From the NCBI RefSeq assembly GCF_003688895.1, contig NZ_REFV01000016.1, positions 1 to 64,000 on the forward strand: DNA of 64,000 nucleotides, written 5' to 3'. How positions within the stretch are numbered: position 1 is the stretch's first letter; the number at the start of each line of letters is the position of its first letter. Below, piece by piece: positions 24,226 to 33,827 of this stretch. The notes under the pieces are model-generated. The model made no database searches. It was given only the letters and a program-made list of their open reading frames with translations, and had not been told where the DNA came from. Source of the stretch: Dokdonia sinensis (GTDB lineage Bacteria; Bacteroidota; Bacteroidia; Flavobacteriales; Flavobacteriaceae). The position numbers and the translations under genes are program-made.

Positions 24226-26844
24226 TTACTCCTTCAAAAACTCCCTAACCGCCTCAAGCGCCTCATCAATCCCTTCAGGTTTTTTACCTCCTGCAGTTGC
24301 AAAGAAAGGCTGACCGCCTCCTCCGCCTTGAATGTATTTTCCGAGTTCGCGTACCACGGTTCCAGCGTTTAGGTCTTTGGATTTCACAAGGGCTTTTGAA
24401 ATATAACAGCTTAAGAGTGCTTTGCCATTTTGTTCTGTCCCGAAGAGGAGGAAGACATCGTCTTTGCCTTCTCCCAGTTTGAATGCTAGGTCTTTTATCG
24501 CTCCAGCATCTAGGTCTACTTTTTTTGCTAGGAATTGAATACCATTTATGGTTTCAAATTCTTTTTCTAGGTCACCGCCTAAGTTTTGAGCTTTTTCTTT
24601 AATGAGGGCTTCCACCTGCTTTTTGAGCGCGGTGTTTTCTTCCATTAAGCCGGAGATGGCTTTTACTGGATCTTGGTTTCCTTTGAGGGTAGCTTTTACT
24701 TGGTTGTAGGCTTCGGTTTCTGAAGTGAAATAATCCTTAGCCGAATCATTAGTTATTGCCTCGATACGACGTATTCCTGATGCCACAGCACCTTCTGAGG
24801 TAATTTTAAAGTGCCAGATATCACCCGTTTGCTTTACGTGTGTTCCACCACAAAGTTCCATCGATTTCCCGAAGCGGATGGTTCGTACCACATCTCCATA
24901 CTTCTCTCCAAAAAGCGCAATCGCTCCTTCGTCAATCGCTTGTTCGTAAGCAATCCCTCGCTGTTCTTCTAGTGGAAGGTTTTCGCGGATTCTCGCGTTT
25001 ACAAAATCTTCTACCTCACGCAGTTCTTCTGATGTTACCTTTGAGAAATGGGAAAAGTCAAAACGTAGGTTTCGGCTATGTACCATACTTCCTTTTTGCT
25101 CTACGTGGGTTCCTAAAACTTTACGCAGGGCTTGGTGCAGTAGGTGTGTTGCACTATGGTTTGCATTGGTTCGGTTGCGTTGTTTTGTGTCTACCACGGC
25201 CTTAAATGTTCCGTCTGTGGAGCGTGGAAGATTTTTGGCTAGATGAATAATCAGGTTATTTTCCTTCTTCGTATCGACGATGTAGACGACCTCTCCGTTG
25301 GGCGCTTCGAGATATCCTTTATCGCCTACTTGTCCTCCACCTTCTGGATAGAAAGGTGTGAGGTTAAATACGAGTTGGAACAACTCACCGTCCTTTTTAC
25401 TTTCGGTCTTTCGGTAGCGGGTGATTTTTACGTTTGTTTCTAAGGTATCGTAACCTATGAATTCTTCTTCGGCGTCTTCTTGTAGGATATTCCAATCGCC
25501 CGTTTCTACCTTACCAGCAGAGCGGGAACGGTCTTTTTGTTTTTGTAATTCGGCTTCGAAGCCTTTTTCATCCAATTTATATCCCTTTTCAGATAAGATA
25601 AGTGCCGTTAAATCTATCGGAAACCCAAAGGTGTCATACAATTCGAATGCTTTTTCTCCAGAAAGACTATCCCCTTTCGCGAAAGCGGAAATCATCCCAT
25701 CCAGCATCACAAGACCTTGTTCTAACGTCCTTAAGAAAGAAGCTTCCTCCTCACGAATTACGTTTGTGATTAAATTTTTCTGAGCCTCAAGTTCTGGGAA
25801 GGCATCGCCCATTTGGCTCACAAGTGTCGCAACGAGCTTGTAAATAAAAGGTTCTTTAGTATCTAGAAATGTGAATCCGTAACGGATGGCACGACGCAAT
25901 ATTCGGCGTATGACGTAGCCTGCCCCTGTGTTGCTGGGCAACTGCCCATCTGCAATAGAAAATGAGACAGCGCGCACGTGGTCTGCAATGACGCGTACGG
26001 CAATATCTACCTCCTCGTCGTTACCACATTTTGAGTTTGTGATGGTTTCTATCTCGCGCATCAAAGGCGTAAAAACATCCGTATCATAGTTGGACTGCAC
26101 TCCCTGAAGCACCATACACAGGCGCTCAAAGCCCATTCCCGTGTCCACGTGTTGCGCAGGAAGTTTTATGAGCGAACCGTCTGCCATACGATTGTACTGC
26201 ATAAAAACGAGGTTCCAAATCTCAATAACCTGTGGGTGATCTTCATTTACGAGCGTACGCCCGTCTACTGCCTTTTTTTCTTCTTCTGAGCGTATATCTG
26301 CGTGTATTTCTGAACAAGGACCGCAAGGACCTTGTGCTCCCATTTCCCAAAAGTTGTCTTTTTTGTTTCCGTTAAGAATACGGTCTTCGGCAATGTGCTG
26401 TTTCCAGAAATTATATGCCTCAGTATCTCTATCTAAATCCTCGCCTTTATCGCCTTCAAAAATGGTCACGTACAGGCTGTCTTTTGAAATTCCGTAGACT
26501 TCAGTCAGCAATTCCCACGCCCAGGCAATTGCTTCTTCTTTAAAGTAATCGCCAAAACTCCAGTTGCCCAACATCTCAAACATCGTGTGATGATACGTGT
26601 CCTTCCCCACTTCCTCTAGATCGTTGTGTTTTCCAGAAACACGCAAGCATTTTTGAGTATCTGTAAGCCGGGTGTTTTTTGGCGTTCCATTTCCTAAGAA
26701 ATACTCCTTAAACGGCACCATTCCTGCGTTTGTAAACATAAGCGTAGGATCATCCTTGAGCACCATTGGGGCAGATGGGACGATGGTATGCTTTTTAGAT
26801 TCAAAAAACTCGAGGAACTTTTGGCGTATTTCTTGCGATTTCAT
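24226..26844 (-). CDS. alaS: Alanyl-tRNA synthetase
   Basis: An 872-residue protein charging tRNA-Ala with alanine. The N-terminal catalytic domain starts [19 protein letters not shown] and has the motif [11 protein letters not shown]. The editing domain has [16 protein letters not shown] and CGGTH, and the C-terminal DHHA1 part has [17 protein letters not shown] chose the ATG at 26844. The frame is open for 43 codons upstream, but that stretch includes a composite palindrome insertion and is not alaS-like. A dispersed palindrome variant encodes SAFAKGDS at 25674. The gene is divergent from the M23 peptidase gene. Confidence 0.97.
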   Translation of the reverse strand: MKSQEIRQKFLEFFESKKHTIVPSAPMVLKDDPTLMFTNAGMVPFKEYFLGNGTPKNTRLTDTQKCLRVSGKHNDLEEVGKDTYHHTMFEMLGNWSFGDYFKEEAIAWAWELLTEVYGISKDSLYVTIFEGDKGEDLDRDTEAYNFWKQHIAEDRILNGNKKDNFWEMGAQGPCGPCSEIHADIRSEEEKKAVDGRTLVNEDHPQVIEIWNLVFMQYNRMADGSLIKLPAQHVDTGMGFERLCMVLQGVQSNYDTDVFTPLMREIETITNSKCGNDEEVDIAVRVIADHVRAVSFSIADGQLPSNTGAGYVIRRILRRAIRYGFTFLDTKEPFIYKLVATLVSQMGDAFPELEAQKNLITNVIREEEASFLRTLEQGLVMLDGMISAFAKGDSLSGEKAFELYDTFGFPIDLTALILSEKGYKLDEKGFEAELQKQKDRSRSAGKVETGDWNILQEDAEEEFIGYDTLETNVKITRYRKTESKKDGELFQLVFNLTPFYPEGGGQVGDKGYLEAPNGEVVYIVDTKKENNLIIHLAKNLPRSTDGTFKAVVDTKQRNRTNANHSATHLLHQALRKVLGTHVEQKGSMVHSRNLRFDFSHFSKVTSEELREVEDFVNARIRENLPLEEQRGIAYEQAIDEGAIALFGEKYGDVVRTIRFGKSMELCGGTHVKQTGDIWHFKITSEGAVASGIRRIEAITNDSAKDYFTSETEAYNQVKATLKGNQDPVKAISGLMEENTALKKQVEALIKEKAQNLGGDLEKEFETINGIQFLAKKVDLDAGAIKDLAFKLGEGKDDVFLLFGTEQNGKALLSCYISKALVKSKDLNAGTVVRELGKYIQGGGGGQPFFATAGGKKPEGIDEALEAVREFLKE
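25674..25685. repeat. Dispersed palindrome, 12-bp copy
   Basis: CTTTCGCGAAAG inside alaS, read as FAK on the minus strand in SAFAKGDS. The outer G/C pair is lost. Confidence 0.8.
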
Positions 26845-26902
26845 ATCGGGAAAGGTTCGGATAATAATGGTTATATTTGAACGTTGTGTCAAGGGATAGT
26901 GG

Positions 26903-26938
26903 CGCTCCTGCCTGCCGGCAGGCAGGTTCGCGAAAGCG
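26903..26938. repeat. Composite palindrome: 20-bp insert in the dispersed palindrome
   Basis: The 16-bp palindrome CGCTTTCGCGAAAGCG is split as CGCT (26903-26906) and TTCGCGAAAGCG (26927-26938). The perfect palindrome CCTGCCTGCCGGCAGGCAGG lies between them. No base of the target is lost or duplicated. It lies in the divergent alaS/M23 intergenic region. Confidence 0.85.
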
Positions 26939-26981
26939 TAAAAACCCCAAAAACATCCCGCAAAAATACACATTTTAACTT

Positions 26982-27953
26982 ATGTCGAAGGTTAAATATT
27001 ATTACGATAGCGAGACGCTATCTTACCGAAAAGTAGCCAAAAAGAAAGGGCGTACTCTAGGTGCTATTGTCATATTTCTTACCGCCTCTGCATTAATGGG
27101 GCTCATTATTACGATTACCGTTTTTAACTCCGGAGTAGATACTCCAAAAGAGCGCCGTCTAGAACGCGAGCTCGCCGAAAAAGACTTACAGACGGAAATC
27201 CAACAACAACGCCTAGAGCAGATAGAACAGGTGCTGGCAGACATCCAGCAACGGGACAACAATATTTATAGAGTACTCTTTGAAACAAATCCTATCTCGC
27301 CAGAAATAAGGGAAGCAGGTTTTGGTGGAGTAAATCGTTACAAAGAGCTGGAGAAAATGAGCAACGGTAAGCTCATTGTAGAAAATGCAAAGAAAATAGA
27401 CAAAATCTCAAAACAGCTAGTGGTACAATCCAAGTCCCTAGATGAAATCGTACAACTCGCAGAAGAAAAGGAAGAACTTCTTAAAACGATTCCTGCGATT
27501 ATGCCGGTGCAAAACGAGGATTTAACTCGTGTGGCTTCTGGTTACGGAATGCGGGTGCACCCTATCTTGAAGTATCGCCGTATGCACAACGGGATGGACT
27601 TTACTGCTCCTCCAGGAACGCCAATTTATGCAACAGGCGATGGAAAAGTATCGAAAGTGGGCTTAGGTTCTGGTTACGGGAAAATGATCATCATTGAGCA
27701 CGGTTTTGGCTACAAAACTTATTATGCGCATTTGAGCAAATACAACACCAAAGTAGGGCGCAATGTAAAGCGTGGTGAAATCATAGGCTACGTAGGAAAC
27801 AGTGGCCTTTCATCAGGACCACACCTGCACTACGAAGTTTGGAAAAACGGAGTGGTGATGAACCCCGTAAACTTTTACCATAATGACCTCACTCCTGAGG
27901 AGTACGATATTATGCTGGCTAAGGCATCTATAGAAAATCAATCGCTAGACTAA
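26982..27953 (+). CDS. M23 family metallopeptidase (LytM-type)
   Basis: A 323-residue protein with a membrane anchor (about residues 26-47), a coiled coil (about 55-95, ERRLERELAEKDLQTEIQQQ) and a C-terminal M23 domain. The zinc ligands are recognisable in MHNGMDFTAPPGTPIYATGDG and PHLHYEVWKNG. The family cuts peptidoglycan cross-bridges, or activates amidases when degenerate; here the H...D and HxH sites are intact. Its stop overlaps the start of the MerR gene by one base (TAATG), so the two are translationally coupled. Confidence 0.92.
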   Translation: MSKVKYYYDSETLSYRKVAKKKGRTLGAIVIFLTASALMGLIITITVFNSGVDTPKERRLERELAEKDLQTEIQQQRLEQIEQVLADIQQRDNNIYRVLFETNPISPEIREAGFGGVNRYKELEKMSNGKLIVENAKKIDKISKQLVVQSKSLDEIVQLAEEKEELLKTIPAIMPVQNEDLTRVASGYGMRVHPILKYRRMHNGMDFTAPPGTPIYATGDGKVSKVGLGSGYGKMIIIEHGFGYKTYYAHLSKYNTKVGRNVKRGEIIGYVGNSGLSSGPHLHYEVWKNGVVMNPVNFYHNDLTPEEYDIMLAKASIENQSLD

Positions 27954-28282
27954 TGCACATCGACCTTCCAGAAAAATTGTATTACAGCATAGGCGAGGTC
28001 GCAAAGGCCTTTGACGTCAATGCTTCCTTACTGCGTTTCTGGGAAAAGGAATTTGACGTGCTCCAACCAAAAAAAAATGCCAAGGGTACTCGTAAGTTTA
28101 CGCCTGCAGATATTAAAAACCTTGAACTTATCTACCATCTCGTAAAAGAGCGTGGCTTCACGCTGGAAGGTGCAAAGATTCACCTCAAAGAAGGTAAGAA
28201 AGAGATTTTATCCAACTTCGACATTATCCGAAAGCTGGAAAGTGTAAAAGCGCAGTTGCTGGAGGTTAAAGGGAGTTTGTAA
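27953..28282 (+). CDS. MerR family transcriptional regulator
   Basis: A 109-residue protein with a MerR winged-helix domain: YYSIGEVAKAFDVNASLLRFWEKEF followed by RKFTPADIKNLELIYHLVKERGFTLEGAKIHL. It has a short C-terminal helix and no visible effector-binding domain or cysteines. It is coupled to the M23 peptidase, an arrangement common in Flavobacteriaceae; the regulated genes are unknown. Confidence 0.9.
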   Translation: MHIDLPEKLYYSIGEVAKAFDVNASLLRFWEKEFDVLQPKKNAKGTRKFTPADIKNLELIYHLVKERGFTLEGAKIHLKEGKKEILSNFDIIRKLESVKAQLLEVKGSL

Positions 28283-28620
28283 AAATTACATCGCTTTAAT
28301 ATCACAGGTACGGAATTAATTCTGCACCTGTGAGATAAATAACAAGTAAGCGAAAAAGCTTTCCCCCGACCCTGAAGGGTGGCTTTTTCTCAATTAAGCT
28401 AATTTCCACTCCCTTTAGGGACGGGGAAAATGGAAATTAGCGACATTAAAATTCCTAACTACCACATTCTAGAAAATGGCCTTCTGAAGAGGGGTTGGGG
28501 AGATGTTAACGCACAACTTTAAAACGAACCCCACTCATTAAACTTCTCCCATCTTTTCTTAACTTGCAATAACCTTAAAAGAGATTGTAACAATTACCAT
28601 CAATTTATAACTAACCCATT
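28283..28620. repeat. Intergenic region with two long inverted repeats
   Basis: This 338-bp gap has no gene. At 28302-28333 is a 32-nt imperfect palindrome (arms TCACAGGT...ACCTGTGA, core GAATTAATTC) just after the MerR stop, which could end transcription or bind a protein. At 28398-28441, arms GCTAATTTCCA/TGGAAATTAGC enclose CTCCCTTTAGGGACGGGG, a GC-rich hairpin of the kind dispersed in Bacteroidota intergenic DNA. No clear promoter is recognised before lemA. Confidence 0.6.
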
Positions 28621-29223
28621 ATGAAAAAAGGATTAATCATATTACTAGTCATTGTAGGCGTCGCGCTATTAATAGGCGCTTGGTTTGCCCGAGTAAATAA
28701 TAATCTTGTACCGCTAGACGAAAGCGTGAGTGCGCAATGGGGGAATGTGGAGAGTGCCTACCAGCGCCGAGCAGACCTTATCCCGAATATTGTGAGTACA
28801 GCCAAAGCCTACGCAGAGTACGAGCAAGAGACTTTCGTCAAAGTGACCGAAGCACGGTCAAAAGCGACTTCTATACAGATAGATCCTTCTAACATCACTC
28901 CGGAGCAATTGGCGCAGTTCCAAAAAGCGCAGTCCGGACTCACCTCTGCCCTATCCCGATTACTGGCGACCTTTGAACGTTATCCAGACCTACAAGCAAA
29001 CGACAACTTCAGAGAGTTGATAAACGAACTGGAGCGTACAGAAAACAGAATAAATGTAGAGCGCAACCGTTTTAACGAGCAGGCTAAAGCACTAAATTCT
29101 GAAATCAGAAAATTCCCTACAAACTTTATTGCGGGCATATTAGGGTTTGAAAAGCGCGCTTATTTTGAAGCCGACGAAGGTTCTGAAGATGCGCCTAACG
29201 TGGGTGAAATGTTTGACAGCTAG
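28621..29223 (+). CDS. LemA family protein
   Basis: The 200-residue product has an N-terminal membrane helix (LIILLVIVGVALLIGAW) and the LemA helical domain, with VSAQWGNVESAYQRRADLIPNIVSTAKAYA and ENRINVERNRFNEQAKALN. LemA proteins are membrane-anchored, and their role is not well defined. The gene heads a three-gene operon with two TPM-domain genes, the usual LemA-TPM association. The first TPM gene starts directly after its stop. Confidence 0.93.
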   Translation: MKKGLIILLVIVGVALLIGAWFARVNNNLVPLDESVSAQWGNVESAYQRRADLIPNIVSTAKAYAEYEQETFVKVTEARSKATSIQIDPSNITPEQLAQFQKAQSGLTSALSRLLATFERYPDLQANDNFRELINELERTENRINVERNRFNEQAKALNSEIRKFPTNFIAGILGFEKRAYFEADEGSEDAPNVGEMFDS

Positions 29224-29664
29224 ATGAAATCCACCGTAGAATCTTTCCTAACAGCTTCCGAGGAGGAGCAAATTATAAACGCCATACGCTCGGCAGAGCT
29301 TAAGACGTCTGGAGAGATACGCGTACATCTGGAACATCATACGGAATTGCGACCCTTGGAACGAGCACGCGAAGTCTTTCACCTGCTCAAAATGGACAAC
29401 ACCAAAGATGAAAATGGCGTCCTAATCTATGTAGCCGTGGACGACCACTTGCTGGCGATAATAGGCGACTCGGGCATCAACAAAGCTGTTCCCGTTAATT
29501 TTTGGCAAGAGACCATAGACCGTATGCTCACTTTTTTTAAGAAAAACCAATTTGCAGATGGCCTCGTGCTAGGCGTAAAAGAAGCAGGCCATAAACTCTC
29601 CACCTACTTCCCTTGGGAACACGGCGACAAGAATGAGCTTTCTGATGAAATATCTGTAGGATGA
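29224..29664 (+). CDS. TPM domain protein (short)
   Basis: This is a 146-residue soluble protein with a TPM (TLP18.3/Psb32/MOLO-1) fold: EIRVHLEHHT near residue 32, NGVLIYVAVDDHLLAIIGDSGINKAV in the middle and a final helical part. It has no signal peptide. It lies between lemA and the second TPM gene, overlapping the latter by 4 nt, so the three are cotranscribed. The function of the set is uncertain, possibly envelope maintenance. Confidence 0.88.
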   Translation: MKSTVESFLTASEEEQIINAIRSAELKTSGEIRVHLEHHTELRPLERAREVFHLLKMDNTKDENGVLIYVAVDDHLLAIIGDSGINKAVPVNFWQETIDRMLTFFKKNQFADGLVLGVKEAGHKLSTYFPWEHGDKNELSDEISVG

Positions 29665-30542
29665 TGGGGTTGGAATTACGCTTTCGCGAAAAGCAAAACA
29701 GCACCTCTGGAAATCGAAATCGAAATCAAAATCGAAAATGGATTGCGGGAAAGCTTGCGCTTTCTTTGTTTCTTATTGTGAGTTGCTACTCGGTAAGTAT
29801 TGGACAATACGATATTCCAGAAAAACCTTCCCGAAACTCAGAACAAACAGCCTTTTATGACTACGGAGTAAATCTACTTTCTCCAGCGCAACGCCAAAGT
29901 CTCGAGCAAAAACTAATAAAATATGCCGATACTACCTCAACACAAATTGTGGTGGTCGTCATCCCATCTACTAAAGGCGAAGACATCTCAATGCTGGGCG
30001 CCAAATGGCTAGCCAAATGGGGCATAGGCGACGCTAAAAAGGACAACGGAATCCTTATTACCGTTGCCAAAGATGACCGCCAAGTAGACATTAACACCAG
30101 TTACGGCATAGAATACCTGATCTCAGATCGTGATGCAGAGCGTATCATAAATCGCATCATTGTACCCAACTTTAAAGCGGGACAGTTTTACAGAGGTCTG
30201 GACGAGAGCACCACAGCGATGATGCAAATGCTCGCTGGAAACTACAAAGGCACTCGTGAGAACAACAGGTCTGACTTCCCTATTGAACCTATCATAATGT
30301 TCATCGTCTTCATAGTCATCATCTTTATCCTAAGCCGAAACAACCATCGTGGCGGTGGCCGTGGTGGTAGGCGTAATGTTGCTGGCTCACTTCTCGATGT
30401 TATCATCCTAAGCAATATGGGCCGTGGCAGTTTTGGCGGTGGTTCCAGTTGGGGCGGTGGCGGAGGCTTCGGTGGTGGTGGTTTTGGAGGAGGCTTCGGT
30501 GGCGGAATGGGCGGTGGCGGAGGTGCTTCTGGGGGGTGGTAA
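29661..30542 (+). CDS. TPM domain protein with Gly-rich tail
   Basis: A 293-residue protein with an N-terminal membrane or signal segment after a basic Asn/Arg-rich leader. It has a TPM domain (about 65-190, with STQIVVVVIPSTKGEDISML and INTSYGIEYLISDRDAERI), a transmembrane helix (IIMFIVFIVIIFIL) and a C-terminal tail almost entirely Gly, Phe and Ser. This is the YgcG-like architecture. The leader includes RFRE encoded by a dispersed palindrome (29680). An internal start after that leader is possible. Confidence 0.88.
   Translation: MMGLELRFREKQNSTSGNRNRNQNRKWIAGKLALSLFLIVSCYSVSIGQYDIPEKPSRNSEQTAFYDYGVNLLSPAQRQSLEQKLIKYADTTSTQIVVVVIPSTKGEDISMLGAKWLAKWGIGDAKKDNGILITVAKDDRQVDINTSYGIEYLISDRDAERIINRIIVPNFKAGQFYRGLDESTTAMMQMLAGNYKGTRENNRSDFPIEPIIMFIVFIVIIFILSRNNHRGGGRGGRRNVAGSLLDVIILSNMGRGSFGGGSSWGGGGGFGGGGFGGGFGGGMGGGGGASGGW
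29680..29694. repeat. Dispersed palindrome, one-base insertion copy
   Basis: GCTTTCGCGAAAAGC within the 5' end of the second TPM gene, read as LRFREK. Confidence 0.8.
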
Positions 30543-30597
30543 CTTGGACAACCAAAAAACGTTAATTATTCCTAACTAGAGTTCATAACATTCTTTT

Positions 30598-31554
30598 ATG
30601 AAGTTTATAAAATTGCTTTTCGCTCTCACTATTCTTACATCCTGTACAGAAACTTATGAAGCTGAAAATAGCTTATGGTCTTGCGTAACCGAAAAAACAG
30701 CGGATCTAAGTATTGACATCAACAAAGAAATAGCGCTTCACGAGGAGTTTCTTATTAAGGAAGGATATTTTAAAGATAATAGTGGAGCCTCTTACATTGA
30801 GAATATAAAGAGTATGGTGGAAACCGGTGAGTTAAAATATGCTCCCGAAAACTCAAGGTGGAGAAAAATGCTGGTAGAAATTTACAAAGATTTCAATCTA
30901 CAAGAAAAATGCTATGCAAAAGGTGGTTTCTATCAGACTAAAGCATATAATGTTGTTTTTGAAATGAGCAATATTCTTCAAAAAAGTAAGAATATCAATC
31001 AGCAAAAAATGTTGAAACCTTGGATAAAGCATTATGAAGCCAATGACTTTAATCATCCGTTTTATAAGTTTACTTATTTCCTAAGTTTTACTGTTCGAGA
31101 ACAAGAAGCTAGTATAGATGAAACACAACTATTTCTCCAAAATTTTGATAGGCAAGATATTATTACGCTTAAATTAGATAATCAAGAGAACCTTTTTATT
31201 AATGAAGAAAAGACCACTGTTTCTGAATTACCTCGTAAGCTAAAAAAATTTATGATAAATGAAGAAACTTTAGAAAGTATCAAGGAATTAGATAAAGGGA
31301 TGTTGTCAACTTTTGATTATCTCGTATTAATGGAAAAGGCTATAACCATAGTTGCAAGTAGGAATGCATCTTATGAAAGCTACCTCAATCTGCAAAATGC
31401 GATTTCAGAAACATACTCGTACATTTATCAATTAAGCTCAAAAGAAATTTTTCAATTGGATTTTGACAGTCTAAGCATACCACAACAAAAGATAATAAAA
31501 GGTATGTTTCCTAAGCACCATTTCAATTCCGAACCAAATCACCTGGATGAATAG
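30598..31554 (+). CDS. Lipoprotein of unknown function
   Basis: A 318-residue protein with a lipoprotein signal (MKFIKLLFALTILTSC, lipobox Cys16). The rest is mostly helical and charged, with ENSLWSCVTEKTADLSIDIN near the start and IQFLDFDSLSI-like segments near the end. I recognise no domain. The AT-rich composition and the following toxin-antitoxin genes suggest an accessory patch. Confidence 0.7.
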   Translation: MKFIKLLFALTILTSCTETYEAENSLWSCVTEKTADLSIDINKEIALHEEFLIKEGYFKDNSGASYIENIKSMVETGELKYAPENSRWRKMLVEIYKDFNLQEKCYAKGGFYQTKAYNVVFEMSNILQKSKNINQQKMLKPWIKHYEANDFNHPFYKFTYFLSFTVREQEASIDETQLFLQNFDRQDIITLKLDNQENLFINEEKTTVSELPRKLKKFMINEETLESIKELDKGMLSTFDYLVLMEKAITIVASRNASYESYLNLQNAISETYSYIYQLSSKEIFQLDFDSLSIPQQKIIKGMFPKHHFNSEPNHLDE

Positions 31555-31556
31555 AG

Positions 31557-31706
31557 ATGAACAACTTGAACAAAAATCAACTTGATTTCCTCAGAGCGAA
31601 ATTTTCTAAAGCAGAGAAAAGCGGTTTTACTTCAGAGAGTCAAGTAGAAATTCTAGCACAAGCAAAAAAATCTTCGAAATTTCAAAAAAATGTAATAACT
31701 TTGTAG
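31557..31706 (+). CDS. Small ORF, possible antitoxin fragment
   Basis: A 49-codon frame starts 2 nt after the lipoprotein stop, and its TAG lies one base past the mazE -7 box. The product (MNNLNKNQLDFLRAKFSKAE at the start, then KSGFTSESQVEIL) resembles the C-terminal half of ParD/CopG-type antitoxins (AEKSGF). There is no DNA-binding half and no cognate ParE. It may be a relic or a small independent protein. Confidence 0.35.
   Translation: MNNLNKNQLDFLRAKFSKAEKSGFTSESQVEILAQAKKSSKFQKNVITL
31696..31703 (+). promoter_or_regulatory. -7 box of mazEF
   Basis: TAACTTTG fits TAnnTTTG and lies 17 nt before the mazE ATG. Confidence 0.45.
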
Positions 31707-31720
31707 CTACATTTAAAATT

Positions 31721-31966
31721 ATGGAAACAGCAATTATTAAAATAGGAAACTCTAAAGGCTTACGACTAAGTAAAACCATTCTTGAAAAATACAATATCAA
31801 GGATAAGGTTGAGATGATACTTGAAAAGGGCCGTATCATTCTTAAACCTATTGATAATCCAAGACAAGATTGGGAAAAAGCCTTTAAAGAAATGGCTGAG
31901 AATAAAGATGATCAGTTATTGATGGACGACATTTTTGAAGATGAAACTCTTGAAGAATGGAACTAA
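31721..31966 (+). CDS. MazE/AbrB-type antitoxin
   Basis: An 81-residue protein with a SpoVT/AbrB DNA-binding domain (AIIKIGNSKGLRLSKTILEKY, then KVEMILEKGRIILKPI) and an acidic C-terminal tail (DWEKAFKEMAENKDDQLLMD) that in this family wraps around the toxin. It overlaps the toxin gene by 10 nt. MazE-type antitoxins neutralise the partner and repress the operon. Confidence 0.88.
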   Translation: METAIIKIGNSKGLRLSKTILEKYNIKDKVEMILEKGRIILKPIDNPRQDWEKAFKEMAENKDDQLLMDDIFEDETLEEWN

Positions 31967-32280
31967 AACAATACTCCATCGTTCTTGTAAATCTCGACCC
32001 AACCATCGGTAGCGAAATCAAAAAAACTCGACCTTGTGTTATTGTATCTCCTGATGAGATAAACAAATATTTACGGACTATTGTTGTCGCTCCTATGACG
32101 ACTAACACAAAAGACTATCCTACCCGCATTCCAGTAAAGTATAACAAGAAAAATGGAATGATTGCGATAGACCAAATTCGTACCATCGATAAATCTCGTA
32201 TCATCAAAAAATTTGAGCATCTTTCTAAGCCTGAAATTCAACAATGTAAGGACATTATTAAGGAGACTTTTGTAGACTAA
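31957..32280 (+). CDS. MazF/PemK-type endoribonuclease toxin
   Basis: The 107-residue product has the PemK/MazF barrel motifs YSIVLVNLDPTIGSEIKKTRPCVIVS, TIVVAPMTTNTKDYPTRIPV and GMIAIDQIRTIDKSRI. These toxins cut mRNA at short sequences when the labile antitoxin is lost. All conserved parts appear intact, so the pair is probably functional. Confidence 0.9.
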   Translation: MELKQYSIVLVNLDPTIGSEIKKTRPCVIVSPDEINKYLRTIVVAPMTTNTKDYPTRIPVKYNKKNGMIAIDQIRTIDKSRIIKKFEHLSKPEIQQCKDIIKETFVD

Positions 32281-32387
32281 AAAGTTTTTTTGCTTGAGAA
32301 TAAAAATTCGCAACCACTTCCTAAATTTTCCCAAAACCCACCCCTTTGGCATCCCAATTGCATTAATTTTGTCCCAAACCATCAGAA

Positions 32388-33827
32388 ATGACAAAGTTTA
32401 TTACTGCAATTCTCATATTACTTGTTTCATTCACCAGCTGTGCGCAAGTTGCATTTACGGAGCAAAATGTGGCGATAGACGATTCGCTTAATATTGCTGT
32501 GATTCACATTCCTAAGGATGCCTCTTTGAGTAAAACGACGGCCATTCCGTTAGAGAATGAAAATTATACACTCACGCTTTCCAAAACCAAAAACCTAACT
32601 ACAATAGCCCACAAACTAAAAAGCGCCAGCGGAAAAAAATACATAGCTTACCTCACTACCTTTCCCCTCTTTCAAATCGATGCGCCTAATGGTATTGTAA
32701 ACGAACCCAAACGAATGTCCACTATTCACTACGCAGAGAAAGACACTACTTTTACCGCCTACGCTGGTATCGAATTGCGCGGGAGCAGTTCCATTGTGTT
32801 TGCTAAAAAAACGTATGATCTCAACTTCTATACAGACAGCACAGGGACCGAAAATCTGGATGTAAAATTGGCTGGAATGCGCAAGGACGACGACTGGATT
32901 CTGGATGGATTATACAATGAGCCTTTGCGTATGCGCTCTTATATCTCGCTCAATCTCTGGAACGACATTTATGAGCCGTATTACCTAGACCGTGAACCTA
33001 AAGCCAAAGCCGGAGCAACTGCAAAGTATGCCGAGGTTTTTGTAAACGGTCGTTACAAAGGTGTTTTCCTCCTCTCTGAACAAGTAGACCGTAAACTCAC
33101 CAAAATTAAAAAAATGGATGAGGGCGACATCATCCGTGGCGAACTCTTCCAAGGAGCCCGTTACCTAGGGGCGAGTTCTTTTGACTCCGTACCTAAGAAA
33201 AAGAATTTCCTCGCCAGTTGGGGTGGTTATGACATAAAATATCCCGTGCCTACGAATCAGTTTTGGGACAATGTGCATCCCTTTACAGATTTTGTGGTGA
33301 ATAGTGATGATGACGCTTTCGCGAAAGCGATCTCCCAAAAATTCTACCTCCCTAATGCAATGGATTATTTCCTATACATAAATGCCGTGCGCGCGCCAGA
33401 TAACTTAGGGAAAAACTTATACCTGATACGCTACGACGACGGTGAACCTTATTTTTATGCGCCTTGGGACCTCGACGGAAGCTTAGGCACCATCTTTAGC
33501 GGAAAGCGAATCGCCACTACAGACGACTGGCTGGACAATGGATTACTGAGAAGACTCCTAGCCACAGACGCCGAAGGTTTCGTAACCAAATTCAAATCGC
33601 GCTGGATCGCACTTAGAGCAGATCAATTAAGCACGGAACGTTTATTAGAGAAACAGGCTAAAACCTACAGAAAACTCAAAGACAATCTTATTTTTGAACG
33701 CGAAGCTAAAGCTTGGGACAACTTCAAGTATGATGAGGAAGGTCTAGAATATATGCAGGAATGGACAACAAAGCGATTGGAATTTCTAGATGGATATATT
33801 GAGAAGCTAAATCCTAAAACTGACTAA
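32388..33827 (+). CDS. CotH kinase-family lipoprotein
   Basis: A 479-residue protein with a lipoprotein signal (LILLVSFTSC, lipobox Cys18). It has the CotH fold: GIELRGSSSIVFAKKTYDLNFY, LAGMRKDDDWILDGLYNEPLRMR, YAEVFVNGRYKGVFLLSEQVDRKL and the active-site-like YFYAPWDLDGSLGT. CotH proteins are atypical kinases that phosphorylate other proteins, or surface proteins of unclear role in Bacteroidota. Its 3' end overlaps the convergent folK-dNK gene by 14 nt. A dispersed palindrome encodes DAFAKAIS at 33315. Confidence 0.9.
   Translation: MTKFITAILILLVSFTSCAQVAFTEQNVAIDDSLNIAVIHIPKDASLSKTTAIPLENENYTLTLSKTKNLTTIAHKLKSASGKKYIAYLTTFPLFQIDAPNGIVNEPKRMSTIHYAEKDTTFTAYAGIELRGSSSIVFAKKTYDLNFYTDSTGTENLDVKLAGMRKDDDWILDGLYNEPLRMRSYISLNLWNDIYEPYYLDREPKAKAGATAKYAEVFVNGRYKGVFLLSEQVDRKLTKIKKMDEGDIIRGELFQGARYLGASSFDSVPKKKNFLASWGGYDIKYPVPTNQFWDNVHPFTDFVVNSDDDAFAKAISQKFYLPNAMDYFLYINAVRAPDNLGKNLYLIRYDDGEPYFYAPWDLDGSLGTIFSGKRIATTDDWLDNGLLRRLLATDAEGFVTKFKSRWIALRADQLSTERLLEKQAKTYRKLKDNLIFEREAKAWDNFKYDEEGLEYMQEWTTKRLEFLDGYIEKLNPKTD
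33315..33328. repeat. Dispersed palindrome GCTTTCGCGAAAGC
   Basis: Perfect copy inside the CotH gene, read as AFAKA. Confidence 0.9.

Noticed and set aside
26845-26973. N-terminal extension of alaS
   Set aside because: The extra 43 codons translate the composite palindrome (LPAGRQ) and do not match AlaRS N-termini; the ATG at 26844 begins the conserved sequence.
28381-28510. Possible small RNA between merR and lemA
   Set aside because: Inverted repeat only; no promoter or T-run terminator could be identified.
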